A stretch of 64,000 nucleotides of DNA from Liquidambar formosana (GCA_039720395.1 CM077827.1:10516099-10580098); one strand, 5' to 3'; counted from the first letter of the stretch, positions 47,301-59,627 are shown. Notes: generated from the sequence alone by a model not told the origin. Numbers and translations are program-made.

Positions 47301-48774
47301 TTCATCATTGACATAAAGTCATAATTCATAAAGTCACACAAAAGATAATGTGGAAGTCACGTAAAGGCTATAAATGGCACCCACTGTTGTATAGACATGA
47401 GTAAGAGGAACATGTGGACGCTTATCAAAAAAAAGAGGAACATGTGGACATTAATTAAAGCGAAAAGGTGAGGATACTTTAATAAGGCTAAGCATGCCTG
47501 CCATGATATTGTTATCTCTGCTCTTCAATTGTTTCTTTTTGTGAAGAGTTTTCGAAATATTTACATATTTGATTAATTTTTTTGGGTATTTGAAGTCCTT
47601 CTATTTTACATGTATCAGTTAATCACAATATAAAATCCATAAAGATGACCTTGAAAGAAATTGGTAAGAGTTAATTGAACCAAAAACCTTTTACTTGAGA
47701 AGAAACTTTTGGATTACTTAGTCTACCTATCTACTCTCAAGATTTTCTCTGGTCTTACTTAGAAGGGCATTTTTTTTTTCATTCTTTTAATTTCTTCTGT
47801 TCAATGGTAGAATAATTATAGTTTTATTTCTTTTTCTTTTTAATCTATTTCCAATCCCTATTGCATGGCTAAGTGGGCGATGATTGGTGGCTCTAAGGTT
47901 AACATTCTTCTAAAAATAGATTTTTTTTATATTTAATTAATTAATTAATTCATTATAATAATTCAAACATGTAATTCAAGAAATGTTACATGCCATCATG
48001 TGGAGTTTTGTCCTATTGTTATATTCAATATACAATATATATATATATATATATAATGGTAAAAATTAGACAATTTAAAGTATTTTACATTAGATGAAAG
48101 GCACAAATTCATATTTTGACAAATTCAAGAAAATGGTGGTTATCATCATAAATATAGGCATTTCATAGGAATTTATATTTAACATCAATTATAGTAATGA
48201 CTCCAATTTCTTTAAATATTCTAATTCAAAGCGATTGATTTGTGCCTTTGCTATTATGTAAAATTTATGAAATTGTCTAATTTCGAATTGGACACCCAAA
48301 CAGACCCAAAGATTACAATGGACAGATGTATTGCCTAACATTGACGGAGAATTCTAGTGAAACGCTATTTGATAAAAATGAAAGCTATTTGATAAAAATT
48401 TCATTGTTGAATGTGATTAAATCATATAACATTTTTTGATAAAATTTGGCACCTTAAACCTCAATCCAATAGTATGTGTGTATTGCAAAATTTATGAAAT
48501 ATTTTTTTAAATATGAGAGTAACTAGTCAATATACCCTGATGGTGCCCTCATAGAAGGTTTTTTTTTTGGTGATGAAGGAAAAGAAATTAAAAATTACAA
48601 TAGGTCAATTCCATCTCAAGATCCTATCATGCTTTATTTTACTTATTCCATTCTTAATTGTTGACTGTCCCCTTTGAAAAAACACATTTTTTTAGGATAC
48701 CCTATTAAATGCTTTCACATTAATAAATATGTTTTTTTTTTTTAGTAGACTTTTGGAACTCAACCAAATAAGCT
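44351..48774. other. Gene-poor AT-rich stretch
   Basis: No gene. Contents seen are a purine-rich run at 45164-45265, A runs at 45892-45910 and 46434-46460 (the latter followed by a GGTTTGGTTTGATTTTGATT-like motif that recurs near 46725), a short GA run at 46023-46035 and (AT)n at 48031-48054. Confidence 0.4.
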
Positions 48775-49112
48775 AGGCTGCGTTTGGTTTGAAGGAATGG
48801 GATGGGAGTGGGAATGGAATAGAATGAGAATGGGAATGGAAATGGACATTCCGTCCCAATGTTTGGTAAAGGGTAAGAATGGAATGAAAAAGTAAAAGTA
48901 GGACCATTTTTTAATGATTTTTACTCCTTGAAATGAGGGAATAACCATTCCTCTTGATTTGGGAAAGAATGGTTATTCCCTCATTGAAAGGCACAGACCC
49001 CCATAAGGGAATAACCATTCTATTTCCTTGTGCAACCAAACACTCATTTTTTTTTGGAGAATGGAATCACCATTCCATTCACTCATTCATTCCCTCGTAA
49101 CAAACATAGTCT
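48775..49112. mobile_element. MITE with GCGTTTGGTTTG ends
   Basis: The left end AGGCTGCGTTTGGTTTGAAG pairs with the inverted right end AGACTATGTTTGTTACGAGG. The interior repeats GGAATGG and ATGGTTATTCCC motifs, including an inverted pair (GAGGGAATAACCATTC and GAATGGTTATTCCCTC, 48935-48982). This GGAATGG-rich family is widespread in dicots. No coding frame. Confidence 0.65.
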
Positions 49113-49113
49113 A

Positions 49114-49230
49114 AGACTGCGTTTGGTTTGAGGGAATGGAATGGAATAGGAGTAGGAATGGAATAGAATGAGAATGGATATTCCATCTCAATGTTTGGTA
49201 AAGGGTGAGAATGGAATGAAAAAGTAAAGG
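49114..49230. mobile_element. Truncated second copy of the same MITE
   Basis: It starts AGACTGCGTTTGGTTTGAGG one base after the first copy ends and follows its left 100 bases (AATGTTTGGTAAAGGGT), then stops. The head-to-tail arrangement suggests slippage or insertion of one copy at the edge of the other. Confidence 0.65.
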
Positions 49231-50580
49231 TGCGTGCAAGTTATTTTTTTATTTTAATTTTAAATAATGTAGCAGTTAATATGGTGATACGGCATTAGCA
49301 CATTAGTTAAGGTGCGTACAAGTTAGTTTAGACATCCTGATCTTAAATAAATAAATAAATAAATAAATAAAAAAAAAGAGAGAGAAAAGGAGGAGAGGAA
49401 GAAGTGAGTATGCGTCTCGATTGAGGAAGGCAGAAAGGGGACACAGACTCTCGTGGTTAAACGACATAACACGTGTCAGGTCAGTCTGCGTCCACCGTAT
49501 GCAACTGAGTTAGCGCGTTCCCACCCGCTCAAGCACAGAAATTCAGGTGATTCGCTGACTCATAGACCGCCCTTAAAGCCTCTCATCTTAAGGAAATCAC
49601 AATGGCTATCCATTTAAGTGTGCAGCCAAAGGGCCCACTGCCCTAGTCAACATTACCATTTTAGAGGTCAAGCTCATACAACCCATTCAGCCGTTCAAAT
49701 GACAAAATCATGCGGAGAAATGTTATTTATGTAATTAAACTCACCTTCTTAGGTAAGACTATTGCAAAAAATATGATTCATCATTTTTTAGAAATTCAGA
49801 AAATATTATTATTTTAAATTTTCACTTTTATTTGTGACATTCAAAAAAAAAAAAAAAAAAAAGCATTAATATTGTGTGATTTTATTTGGATGATCAAATG
49901 GATCTTTAAAAAATGATGTACATACATTTGTAAGCGATTCGCATTGCCCTCAACTTTCACGATTAAATGATTAATAAACAATATGTGACTTTGCTCCTAC
50001 CCATATTTAGCCTTGGCAAAGAAAGAAAAAGAAAAAGAAAGTTAGAAGAAAGAATTTCTAAAAGGTTAGACTCTTTTGAGATACATTTTTGGATTTTGTC
50101 ATGATTGTGTTAATTATTTTGCCAACCATAAATTATTCTAATTGATAATATTAATCTTCCCAAAAATGGATTTAATTGCCTTTCATCACACTCCAAATTT
50201 TTGATAATTCAATCAATCTTTCTTGGGCGAAACTGAGGATATCTTGATCGGGGGAGAGAATGGGGAATTCGTGTTTAGGTTATGTTAACTTTGAAAGAAA
50301 AAAAAAAAAACTCAAAAAGACAATAATTTGAAGGCAATTTTAAAATGACTAGTTTTGCTAATTTAGGTCGCTGTCTTAAATGTATTATAATTTAGGATCG
50401 TAATTTTTTTCTAGGGATATATCCTATTGTCTATATGTCATGGATAAAATCTAGTTTGTGTCGGTATATATTTGGCGTTTTCTTAAAGAACTTAACGACC
50501 TTTTCATTTTTTTCCCCCCCTCTTTGTGGCTAGATTTTGGAAGTTAACAACCCGTTACTGTACATTTGCAACTGTACGTA
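49231..50580. other. Intergenic, upstream of the 50.95-kb exon
   Basis: No gene. A GC-richer block at 49380-49600 contains ACACGTGTC (ABRE/G-box-like, about 49469). (AAAT)n lies at 49347-49371 and A runs at 49843-49862. Confidence 0.35.
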
Positions 50581-50952
50581 ACTCATGGCTAATATGCTGT
50601 ACGCTGCGCAACGTAGCCTAGAAGCCTGGGATCTTCCTAACGTGAGCCGTCCATCTGTAGCTTCTTTTTCCCTCCAATCCCTCTCTGCCCCCTCTATCTC
50701 TCTCTCTCTCTCTCTCTCTGACAGTACTTTGTTTCCCTCTAATCCCTTCTCTCACCTCCAAGTCTTCTCTCTCTAGATTCTTCTCTCTCTCCAAAACTCT
50801 TTTATCTCCCTTCTCTCTCTCTCTCTCTACACACACACATACTCTGTTGTGTTGTTAATTTGCTGAGATTGACGCATATCGATTCCTGTTTGTGATTGTT
50901 TGGAGAATATATATGTATTGGAGGCGGTGCGGATGTGCTCTAGAAGTGAACC
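50581..50952 (+). promoter_or_regulatory. CT-rich leader before a candidate first exon
   Basis: Pyrimidine-rich sequence with (CT)n runs at 50697-50720 and 50813-50828 is typical of a plant 5' UTR. A TATATAT lies further up at about 50465. Short upstream ATGs are present. Confidence 0.45.
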
Positions 50953-51015
50953 ATGGCGTCCTCAGCCGCTCTGCACTCCAATCTCCCCACCTCCTCTTCT
51001 CGCCATTACTCCAAG
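50953..51015 (+). CDS. Candidate first coding exon, product unknown
   Basis: An ATG in strong context (AACCATGGCG) opens 21 codons rich in Ser and Ala (MASSAALHSNLPTSSSRHYS), then AAG|GTACTC as donor. The composition suits the start of a plastid transit peptide. Phase is 0. I did not recognise the protein and found no convincing continuation before the transposon cluster, so the rest may lie beyond a very long intron, may be lost, or may never have existed. All three frames are open across this exon, and an ATG at 50913 in another frame also reaches the donor. Confidence 0.4.
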
Positions 51016-51018
51016 GTA

Positions 51019-51055
<37 letters not shown>

Positions 51056-51970
51056 GATATATATAATTGTATATTAGATTAGTGGATGATTCATTTCATG
51101 TCCTTATTATATTTTCTGAACAGTCTCACGTTTGAACAAGCTTAGAATTTGTATTGAATTAGAGAAAAAGAAAGAGTGTATGATGATCTGATGGATGGAC
51201 TTGAAAAGAAACTGTTATGTTGATTCATCTTGAAAAAGTGTTTTTTCCTTTATTTCTCTGTAAGGTGTTGCAAGATTATATACAAAATTAGAGATTTTAG
51301 AGTTAGGGTTTAAGCTTTGGGGCATGGTTTTGGCTGCTAATTATGTTGTTAATTCTATACAGAATGCGTAATGTTTTAAAGATCAATGTGCTCAAAGTTA
51401 GAATACTGTTTAGGGCATGGTTTGAAACTTTGAATGTCTCGATTGGGTTTATTATAGAAAGTGGAAGTTGTTATTCCTAAATATAGTAAAAGGTTGAACA
51501 TTGCCATCTCAAGAATTCCTAATCTGTCCAGTATCGTCTATTGTACCGACAGCTCCTTCTTTTTTTTTTAATCATTTGCTTCATTTCTAATGATCTATTG
51601 GTACCTTCAATCGTGATGTGAAAGAAAATGGTGCCACTAAGTCTGAATAAGACGTGAATGAGATTATCTATCTTTTGGTTTTGGGTTGATGACGATGTTA
51701 GAATTTTCTTCAATGCTTGAATAAGCATAGAATTTCCTTCAATGCTTGAATAAGCATGAGGTCATCCCTATTCAATTCATTACCAATTGCAACAGATGGG
51801 GGAAGCAGGAAAAGTGAGACCGAATGAGATGATTTTTATTTTTGGTTTTGAGCTGACTAGGGAACTTCAGATAAGGGCGAGATTCCCTCCTTCAGAAAGA
51901 TCTCCATGTTCCAAGAAGCTAATTTTGTTCCATGCCTTCCCACAAGTTGGTCCTATGTAATTGATTATCC

Positions 51971-52013
<43 letters not shown>
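51971..52013. repeat. (GT)9(GA)12 compound microsatellite
   Basis: A GT run directly followed by a GA run. Confidence 0.9.
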
Positions 52014-52014
<1 letters not shown>

Positions 52015-52098
52015 TAAGTGTTTTTTTTTTTTTATTGGTCAACTTGTGTTTTAAGTTCTTGGATCTTAAAGATCGATGTAGAATAAAAGTTGTGTGTA

Positions 52099-52102
<4 letters not shown>

Positions 52103-52146
<44 letters not shown>
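52103..52146. repeat. (GA)22 microsatellite
   Basis: A long pure GA run, the longest in the window. Confidence 0.9.
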
Positions 52147-52152
<6 letters not shown>

Positions 52153-53440
52153 ATAAAATAAACATGGTTGCAATGACAGCTATAAACATGGAGATTTTGA
52201 CTTGTTGATGGATGGTGAATGGTGTAGACAACGGAAATTATTATAGTGCCAACCTCTGAATTAAATCAGTGGTATTGATGGTTATACTGGCCGGAGTTGA
52301 TGGAGATAATGGTGGTAATTGATGTTTTTTCCCTTGGAGAAGTTGGTGGTATATGGAGATAGATGATGTGATGGTGGTCCTAGAGGTTCGGTGGTGGTGG
52401 TTATCACTGGTGTTTAAGATTCGATTGGTGGCATGACATCTGCCAGCAATGAAAACATGCCCAACCCATTTTTGTTTGTCAGGGGCATTGCTGTCCTTTT
52501 GCATTTAAATATTACCACTGTCATAATTAGATGAAGCTAATTGTTATGAACTTACGATCAAAATTTGGAGCTATCCCTTGCTATGTCTATTAGAGGGATG
52601 CATCTGGGTGTAATTTTCTTTACATGATATTGGTTTTAAAATACAAATGCAAAATTTGTGTAGTTTACTTTATACTGGAATATATTTATTTATTTTTGTT
52701 AATCATTTTGGTTTACATAGTATTTATAGGTCAAACACATGTTATGTGGACATATTCTATCCTAACACGTAGATTGAAGTCAATTTTTGACTTATTCCCT
52801 GGTCAAAGATGAATGCACTTGAGCTCGACTTGTGGCCCCAGCTATCACATGTGGGTTGTGTGCGGGTCATGAGCACATCACGTGGGCTTATAGGTCCACA
52901 TAATATCATTTTCCATCATACTAGGGGGTTCTAAAGAGGATGTGATTTGGTGGGTCTAGGAGGAAACGATGGCTGGGGACCAAGTCAAGAATGCATTATT
53001 ATGATAATGCCCGACACGCATAACGAGACCATAATGCTTTCGTCCCACTCAACACCCTAGAACCTAATCTCTAGCCAAGCAAGATCAAGATCCAAATGGA
53101 GAAATGGGGATTTTATGGGACATGTGTCACTTGTGGAGAGCATCATGATTTAGACATGCGTCCATATATACGGTGATTTACACCACTCATGTAGCTTGTC
53201 TATATATACCCTTACCCCTATGATAAAGGGGTTCTTAATGCATTACATCACTAGAACAATGTTGCTTTTGGCTGTTATGGTGGGCTTAAGGTTAGTGATT
53301 TTAGGTTTTGAAGCGTATAAAGCTTTGTAGATGAACTAGGGTTGGGGTAAGTCAAGGTTTAAGGTTAAAAGTGGCTGGAATTTCAGGACAGCAGCTAGTT
53401 AAGGTTTAGTATGTTAAGACAAAGGTTTATTGTGTAGTAA

Positions 53441-53960
53441 TAGAATTAGGGTTGTGAGAGTAGGGTTTTATGTTGAGAACAGAATGAAATAGGGTCTGGT
53501 TGAGGGCTAATTAGAAAACACAGAATTATAGAGAATTGAAAAAAAAGATGGAGAAGTAGAAGCAGAAGCAGAAGATAGATCTTAGGCAAGCATGCCTTCA
53601 TTAACCGAAGCAAAATACTCAAAATTTCATTAATCAAAGTCTAAATTCGTTTTGGTAGAATAGCCCTTATTTATAGACTCTAGAAAACTTGCTAGGCAAG
53701 TAAAAACCTTCTAAAACCAAGCCTAACTAATATAGAAACTAACTAGGACTCAAATTATACTAAAATAGAAAGTTTCTAAACCCTAATGGACTCAAACTTG
53801 GAAATAACGAAAAATAGGAACCTTTAAGAAAATAGAAAGCCTAACCAAATTAAGAAGTATATAAAATAGGAAGTCAATAAAATTACTAAAATACCCCCAA
53901 CCATAAAATTATTCTCATACAATGAATATTCTAAATAATCGTGATCTTCCCTTTCTTCTT
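53441..53960 (-). repeat. LTR-like segment, possible solo LTR
   Basis: The minus strand has a run of CTTCTGCTTCTGCTTCTACT followed by T- and C-rich sequence, with CTATAAATAAG upstream of it (about 53675), the promoter-then-leader layout of plant LTRs. No paired copy or primer site was found. Boundaries are guesses. Confidence 0.3.
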
Positions 53961-54890
53961 GACATGCTTTGCATCAGCTCCTCTCAGATTTTAAGAGACA
54001 CTCACACACAAGAGGCCCTCTCTCTCCATCTCCTTTCCTCTCCTCCTCCAGGCAACAATATCTCTCCATGCCCCTCTGGTCATGATGTCCAAACATGATG
54101 TCCAAACGAGCACGTGTTAGCTCATGTGGCCGGCCTCTCAAACATAAGAACCACCCCTGTGCATTTTACTGTTTTGAACACATAGATAAAAAGGTTAATT
54201 TGAAGCTTTTACACATCTATTAAAAAATGTTGTTTGGTAGCAACAACCTCAGTCGGTTATTCCTAAAGCTTGAGAAATATAACTCAACTCAACAAATCTT
54301 GAATCATAACTACGTGGAGTTGGCTAAATGAATTCTTTTTTGCCATTGAGCTCTTTCAAGGGCCTATATACTCTTATCAAATCTCTATCACATGTCCTAT
54401 CCTATCACTTGTAACCACATTGTTTTGAGCATTCTTCTTGTTTCTTTTCTTTACTTTTTTTATTTTTGGGCCTTAAAATTGAATCAAGTCACCCATCCAT
54501 ACTAGGTGCATTTGTATCTTTTGTTGCACATGACTAAAACCACTTTAGACATATTTGTCTCATCTTTGCCTCAATTGGTATGATTCCTACCTTATGGAGG
54601 GAGGAAGACATGAATCATAAGAAATGGGATCATTAGTTATCTCCAGAGAGAGGAAGACATGAATCAAGATTCCTATATAATGTGATGTAACGATGATGAT
54701 TTATCGAAGCGGTAGCCTGACAATAGAGTCAGACCAAGTCCATGAGTACTCTATATCAACACTGATCCAAGTGAGAAAGGATGGTGATCATCAATTACTT
54801 GAGAAAAATAATATGATTTAAAAAAACTTCTATCTTATTTTATTTCAATTTTAAAAATGTTTGAATGATAAATCTTGATACTTAAAAGAA
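53961..54890. other. Intergenic with a possible LINE/SINE-derived piece
   Basis: About 54268-54420 has AACTCAACTCAACAAATCTT then GTGGAGTTGGCTAAATGAAT and GCCATTGAGCTC, resembling a common plant non-LTR 3' motif. A pair of GGAGAGGAAGACATGAATCA-like repeats lies near 54598-54670. No gene. Confidence 0.3.
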
Positions 54891-55205
54891 CACCCTTATT
54901 AGGAAGCACGAGGTTCCACAGTTGTCTATCATCACATTAAAAACTGCTCCTTTCTAAAACATATATACTACATATATGCCAAGTCACTATTAGATTCTTC
55001 TAACATGGAATTAGAGCTTATCGTTCTTAAGCCCTTTCTATACATGAGCCCATTTTTGTGGTCCACGTGATAGGGTTATACTTGTTCTGTTGAGCCTCCA
55101 CGTGAGGAGTGTTGGGAAGTCCCTATATCCCACATTGCCCAAAACTTGGGTTTGATAGGGTTTATCAATTAGGCATGTTTCATCTCCAAACAGTCTCAAG
55201 ATAGA
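54891..55205 (+). mobile_element. Degraded TRIM-like element
   Basis: CA then TGGAATTAGAGC (55006-55017) resembles an LTR end and a tRNA-iMet primer site with two mismatches. About 90 bases later the purine tract GTGAGGAG (55102-55109) is followed by TGTTGGGAAGTCCC (55110 on), the LTR start shared with the TRIM at 60823-61177. The supposed left LTR begins with TTAGGAAG only and otherwise does not match, so this is a remnant. Confidence 0.4.
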
Positions 55206-55421
55206 TAAATTTCCAATGCACTCTGCAAAACTTATTTAGAAAGCAAGCAATGATCCTTCTGAGAACTTAATTAGACCTACAAACTTAAGAAATATGCTAA
55301 AGAGCCCCTACTATGCAACGAAATTATGTAGAAAATGAAGAAAAATCACTATAAAAGTAAGGATATCAAAACTAGAGGGGAAGGCAGGCACAAGGAAGGG
55401 ATGAGAAACTGGGTAAATAAT

Positions 55422-55422
<1 letters not shown>

Positions 55423-55452
<30 letters not shown>
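55423..55452. repeat. (GA)n microsatellite
   Basis: A GA run of about 28 bases, 234 bases before the copia element. Confidence 0.9.
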
Positions 55453-55458
<6 letters not shown>

Positions 55459-55685
55459 TTGTTTGTTCCTTCTGTTTGAACTTAAGATATTTCAGGGAAG
55501 AGAAGGGGGTTAATTTTGGGGATTACATATAGTGGAGACTTATGTGCAGACCAAAAAGGTGCCCCTTTTTAATAGCTAGTTATGGATAACTTGTTTCTTA
55601 CTTAGAGAGATCCACTTGATCTACATGAAAATAGAGGATAAAATCATAAATATTTAAGCGTAAATTACATGAAACCCTTGTGGAC

Positions 55686-55822
55686 TGTTAAGAGTATTAG
55701 TAGGGGTATTTCTGTACTTTCTCCATATGATACAATATATAATAGGCTGGTCTAACTATTCTAGGGTAAGTAGCCTTTTCTCTCTTCCTAATCTCTTCTC
55801 TTCCTATTCTATAACACGATCA
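55686..55822 (+). repeat. 5' LTR of copia element 1
   Basis: 137 bp, TGTTAAGAG to CGATCA. It differs from the 3' LTR by five substitutions and no indels. It is very short for an LTR but complete at both ends. Confidence 0.93.
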
Positions 55823-55887
55823 TGGTATCAGAGCCATATAACAAGAATTAACAAACCCTAATCGTGATTAATGTCAAAAGCTATTCT

Positions 55888-55980
55888 TACACAAACTCGA
55901 CAAGCCTCGATCAGCCTCGACAAGGTCTCGATCAGCCTCGACAAGCTTCGATCTGCCTCGACAAACTTCGACTTCCCTTC
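55888..55980 (+). repeat. Minisatellite in the copia leader
   Basis: About five diverged units of roughly 16-18 bp based on GCCTCGACAAG.TTCGATC lie between the primer site and gag. It is unusual for a copia leader and may be a slippage product. Confidence 0.65.
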
Positions 55981-56524
55981 GCCTTTCCTCTAGAGGTTCC
56001 ATCAACAAACCCTAAGCTTCAAACATGCCAGTAGCAGTCTTCGACTCAGACATATGATGACTTAGATCCAGTCGAACTTGTCCAAGACCCAACCATCAGT
56101 AGCGTATGTACTTCATAACCCCTTCTTCGTTGTCGTTTGCTTACCAGGAAGGGTCTTGACTTGGTCTCGCCCTTCTCTGCCCATCCTCGCCAGTCGCAAC
56201 TGCTGTCCAGATCTATAATCAAGCCATTCACATTATCTCAGCTATCTCACATGTGGTTCAATCTTGTATTGTTCAGTTAAAATGCTTCTAGGTCTGAATG
56301 TTCTAGTTTTTTGCATGATTTTGTGAAAGAATTCTTGTGATTCCATGACAGTTTTTGGGTTTATGGGCTGTTTTGAAGTGTTGGCTGATAGTGATATGTG
56401 TGGTGTGATGTGTTAATTGCTGGAAATTGTTGGTTAAGGTGTCTTGTGCATTAGTGTTGTTAGCGTGGTATTCTTTGGAGGACTAGAAATGTTGTTGTGT
56501 TGGTTGGTTGATGTATTTGGTTTA

Positions 56525-56836
56525 ATGGCTGAGTCAAGTTTTGTGAAGGTTATTTCAGTTCCCTCGTTTGATGTTGTTAATATGCAAGTTACCACTATCA
56601 AGTTAAATGGTGCTAACTATTTGTTGTGGGCACAAGCTATGAAGGTCGCACTAGGTGCAAGACAGAAGTTGAAGTTCATTTCATCTAGTCCTCCAGCTCC
56701 AGACAGTAAAGAATATGAGGAGTGGCAAGTTAACAATTATGTTGTTATGTCATGGTTGTGGAACAGGATGGAACCATCTGCGAGTTCCAATGTTATGTTT
56801 TTGTCTACTGCCAAAGACATTTGGGAGGCAGTTTAG
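56525..56836 (+). pseudogene. Copia gag fragment
   Basis: It starts MAESSFVKVISV and shows the plant copia gag motif LNGANYLLWAQAMKVALGAR, then YVVMSWLWNRMEP and TAKDIWEAV. The frame ends at TAG (56834-56836), where related gags usually have Gln (CAG), a one-base change. The zinc knuckle that should follow is absent because of the deletion at about 56868. Confidence 0.85.
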
Positions 56837-56864
56837 GAGATGTATTCAATGGAGAAGAATGTGT

Positions 56865-57834
56865 CTCGAGCATTGTCGTCTTGGTTATCCATTGTTGAAG
56901 TCTTTACAGTCTTTGTTTCCTTTATTTAAGTCTATGTTTGGTTTAGAGTGTGAAGCTTGTCAATTGGGCAAGCACCATAGGGTTTCTTTTCCGTTGAGAG
57001 AGAATAATCGTCGGTCTACTCCTTTTGAGTTGGTGCATTTCGACATTTGGGGTCTGTCTTGTCATAACAGTCTGTTGGGATTTTCTTATTTTGTGTCCTT
57101 TGTAGATGATTATTCAAGAATGACTTAGATATTTTTAATGAAAGAACGTTATGAAATTTCATCTATTTTTCAATTGTTTCATAAAGATATCACTACTCAA
57201 TTTGGTTGTGCTATTTGTATTTTACAATCTGATAATGCCTTGGAATATGTTAAAGGTCCACTTTAGTCTTATTGTGATGCTAATGGGATAATCCATCAAA
57301 CCTCTTGTGGGTATACCCCCCCCCCCCCAAAAAAAATGGAGTTGCTGAATGTAAGAACCAACACCTTCTTGAAGTTGCTCGTACTCTTATGATCCAGATG
57401 CATGTTCCTAAAATTTTTTGGGGGGATGCTGTTTTGACCGCATGTTATCTTATTAATCGTATGCTATCCTCTGTTCTTCGTGGTAGCCTTCCATATTCTA
57501 TCTTGTATCCTGGTAGATCTTTGTTTAATTTACCACCACGTGTTTTTAGATGTGTTTGTTTTACTCATTGCATGATAAGTTAGATCCTCGTGCGGTTAAA
57601 TGTGTGTTTGTTGGCTATTCTAGGACTCAAAAAGGTTATAAATGTTGGAACCCGCAGTCTCATCGGTATCTCGTTTGTGCTGATGTTACCTTCTTTGAAG
57701 GTACATCATTATTTTTGCCCTCTGGAGCGCCTTTAGGTCTTGATGTTGTTGAGTCATCATCTATTTCGTTGCCGGTTCCTCCTGTTACCTCTAGTGTACC
57801 TGTATCTGAATCCACTGTGTCTAAGCCCTTGTAG
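56865..57834 (+). pseudogene. Copia integrase remnant
   Basis: After the deletion point the frame enters a pre-integrase zinc region (CRLGYPLL, CEACQLGKHHR) and the integrase core (FELVHFDIWG, FVSFVDDYSRM). A stop follows at 57126. A long C run then A run (57317-57337) disrupts the frame near the TPQQNGVAE-type site. Later parts are LLEVARTLM, YLINRM and DPRAVKCVFVGYSRTQKGYK. At least three stops or shifts make it inactive. Confidence 0.88.
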
Positions 57835-58080
57835 GTGTACCGTTGTCGCAATCAGATTGCCAAGAATGAAGACCCCCCGTTTTACCTCCGCCAGTCATCT
57901 CCTTCACCTGTGGCTTCCTGCCTCGTCCAGTGCCCCATCCGATTATGACCTTCCCATTGCTTTACGAAAAGGTATTCGTTCATGTACTCAACATCCTATT
58001 GAGAAAGTTGTTTCTTTTTCTCATATCTCTCCTAGCTATCGTGTGTTTGCAAGTTCGCTGTCTTCTGTTGTTGTTCCTCA

Positions 58081-59619
58081 CTCTTACACTCAAGCATTAA
58101 CTTCTCCTGGTTGGAAGAGTGTTATGGATGAAGAGGATGTCCGCATTACATCACAATGGTACATGGGAGTTGACTGACTTGCCTCTAGGGAAACATGTTC
58201 TGGGGTGTCGATGGGTTTATGTGGTTAATATCATCCGGATGGTACTGTTGAACGTTTGAAAGTTCGATTAGTTGCTAAAGGGTACACTTAGACATTTGGT
58301 GTCGATTACTTTGAGACTTTCTCACTTGTAGCTTGCCTTGCTTCCGTTTGTGTGCTATTAATCGTTGCAGTTGTTAAGGGCTGGCCACTTTTTTAACTTG
58401 ACATAAAGAATGCTTTTCTTCATGGTGATCTTCAAGAGGAAGTGTACATGGAGCAACCTCCGGGGTATGTTGCTTAGGGGGAGTCACATAAAGTGTGCAA
58501 GTTGAAGAGAGCAATTTATGGGTTTAATCAGTCCCCGAGGGCGTGGTTTGACAAATTTAGTCAAGTAGCTAGTAATTATGGGTTGAAATGTGTGGTGTCT
58601 GATCATTCAGTGTTTGTGAAACATAGTGTGCAGGGTAGTATCATTCTTGCAGTTTACGTAGATGACATAGTGATTACTGGTAGTGATTCTGATTGTATCC
58701 AGTCTTTGAAATACCACCTAAGGTCCTAAGTAAGCATTTTCATATGAAAGACTTGGGACAACTCCATTATTTCTTGGGCATTGAAGTGGCTAGATCCAAG
58801 AAGGGAATCTCTTTGTCTCAAAGGACATATATACTTGATCTTTTGAGTGAGATTGGTTTGATGGGAACTAGACCTGTGGATACTCCTATGGATTCCAATA
58901 CTCAGTTTAGTAGAGAGGATGGTGAATCGTTTGATGATCCGGGTTGCTATAGAAGACTTGTGGGGAAGTTAATCTATTTGACTGTTACACGCCCGAATAT
59001 TTCCTTTGCCGTGGGAGTGGTGAGTCAGTTTATGCAAGATCCTAAACAACACCATTGGGAAGTTGTATATAGAATTTTGATATATTTGAAGAATGCTCCT
59101 GGAAAAGGTTTATTTTTAAGGCCTCTCAAATAATTTGGAGATAGTTGGTTTTTCAGATGCTAGCTGGGCAGGCGATCAATTAGATAGGTGGTCAGTGTCC
59201 AGATACTGTACCTTTGTGGGTGCTAATCTTGTTACATGGAAAAGTAAAAGCAAACTGTGGTGGCCAGATCTAATGCTGAGGCTGAGTATAGAGCCATGGC
59301 TCATACTGCTTGTGAGATCTTATGGGTAAAATCTCTTTTAGAAGGGATGGGTTTTTCTAATGACTAGCCTATGCCCATGTTTTGTGATAATCGAGCAGCT
59401 ATGTATATTGCTAGTAATCCAGTGTTTCATGAAAGAACTAAGCACGTTGAAGTTGATTGTCATTTTGTTCGAGATTTGGTAATGCAGAAGAAGATTGCTA
59501 TGTCCTTTGTACGGTCAAGTGCTCAATTAGGAGATCTATTTACTAAAGCTGTGGGTAAAGGGTTCTTTTATGATCTTTGTAACAAGTTGGGCATGATAGA
59601 TATCTATGCTCCAGCTTGA
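58081..59619 (+). pseudogene. Copia reverse transcriptase and RNase H remnant
   Basis: The RT blocks appear in order across several frames: TQALTSPGWKSVMDE, VAKGYT, DIKNAFLHGDLQEEVYMEQP, LKRAIYGFNQSPRAWF, the catalytic YVDDIVITG, and MKDLGQLHYFLGIEV. RNase H follows ([37 protein letters not shown]) and ends IYAPA, then the polypurine tract. In-frame stops and one-base shifts occur, so it is not functional, though the active-site YVDD is kept. Confidence 0.9.
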
Positions 59620-59627
59620 GGGGGAAG

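Larger units (their letters stand above)
51016..53440. other. Possible intron or intergenic stretch
   Basis: No exon could be supported. Microsatellites are (CT)n(AT)n at 51020-51055, (GT)n(GA)n at 51971-52013 and (GA)n at 52103-52146. A TGGTGG-rich block lies at 52230-52430. Confidence 0.4.

Noticed and set aside
50618..50836. Arg- and Glu-rich minus-strand frame
   Set aside because: It is the translation of (GA)n sequence in the CT-rich leader.
51906..52231. Frames across (GT)n(GA)n runs on both strands
   Set aside because: Dinucleotide repeats give long RERE or SLSL frames by composition only.
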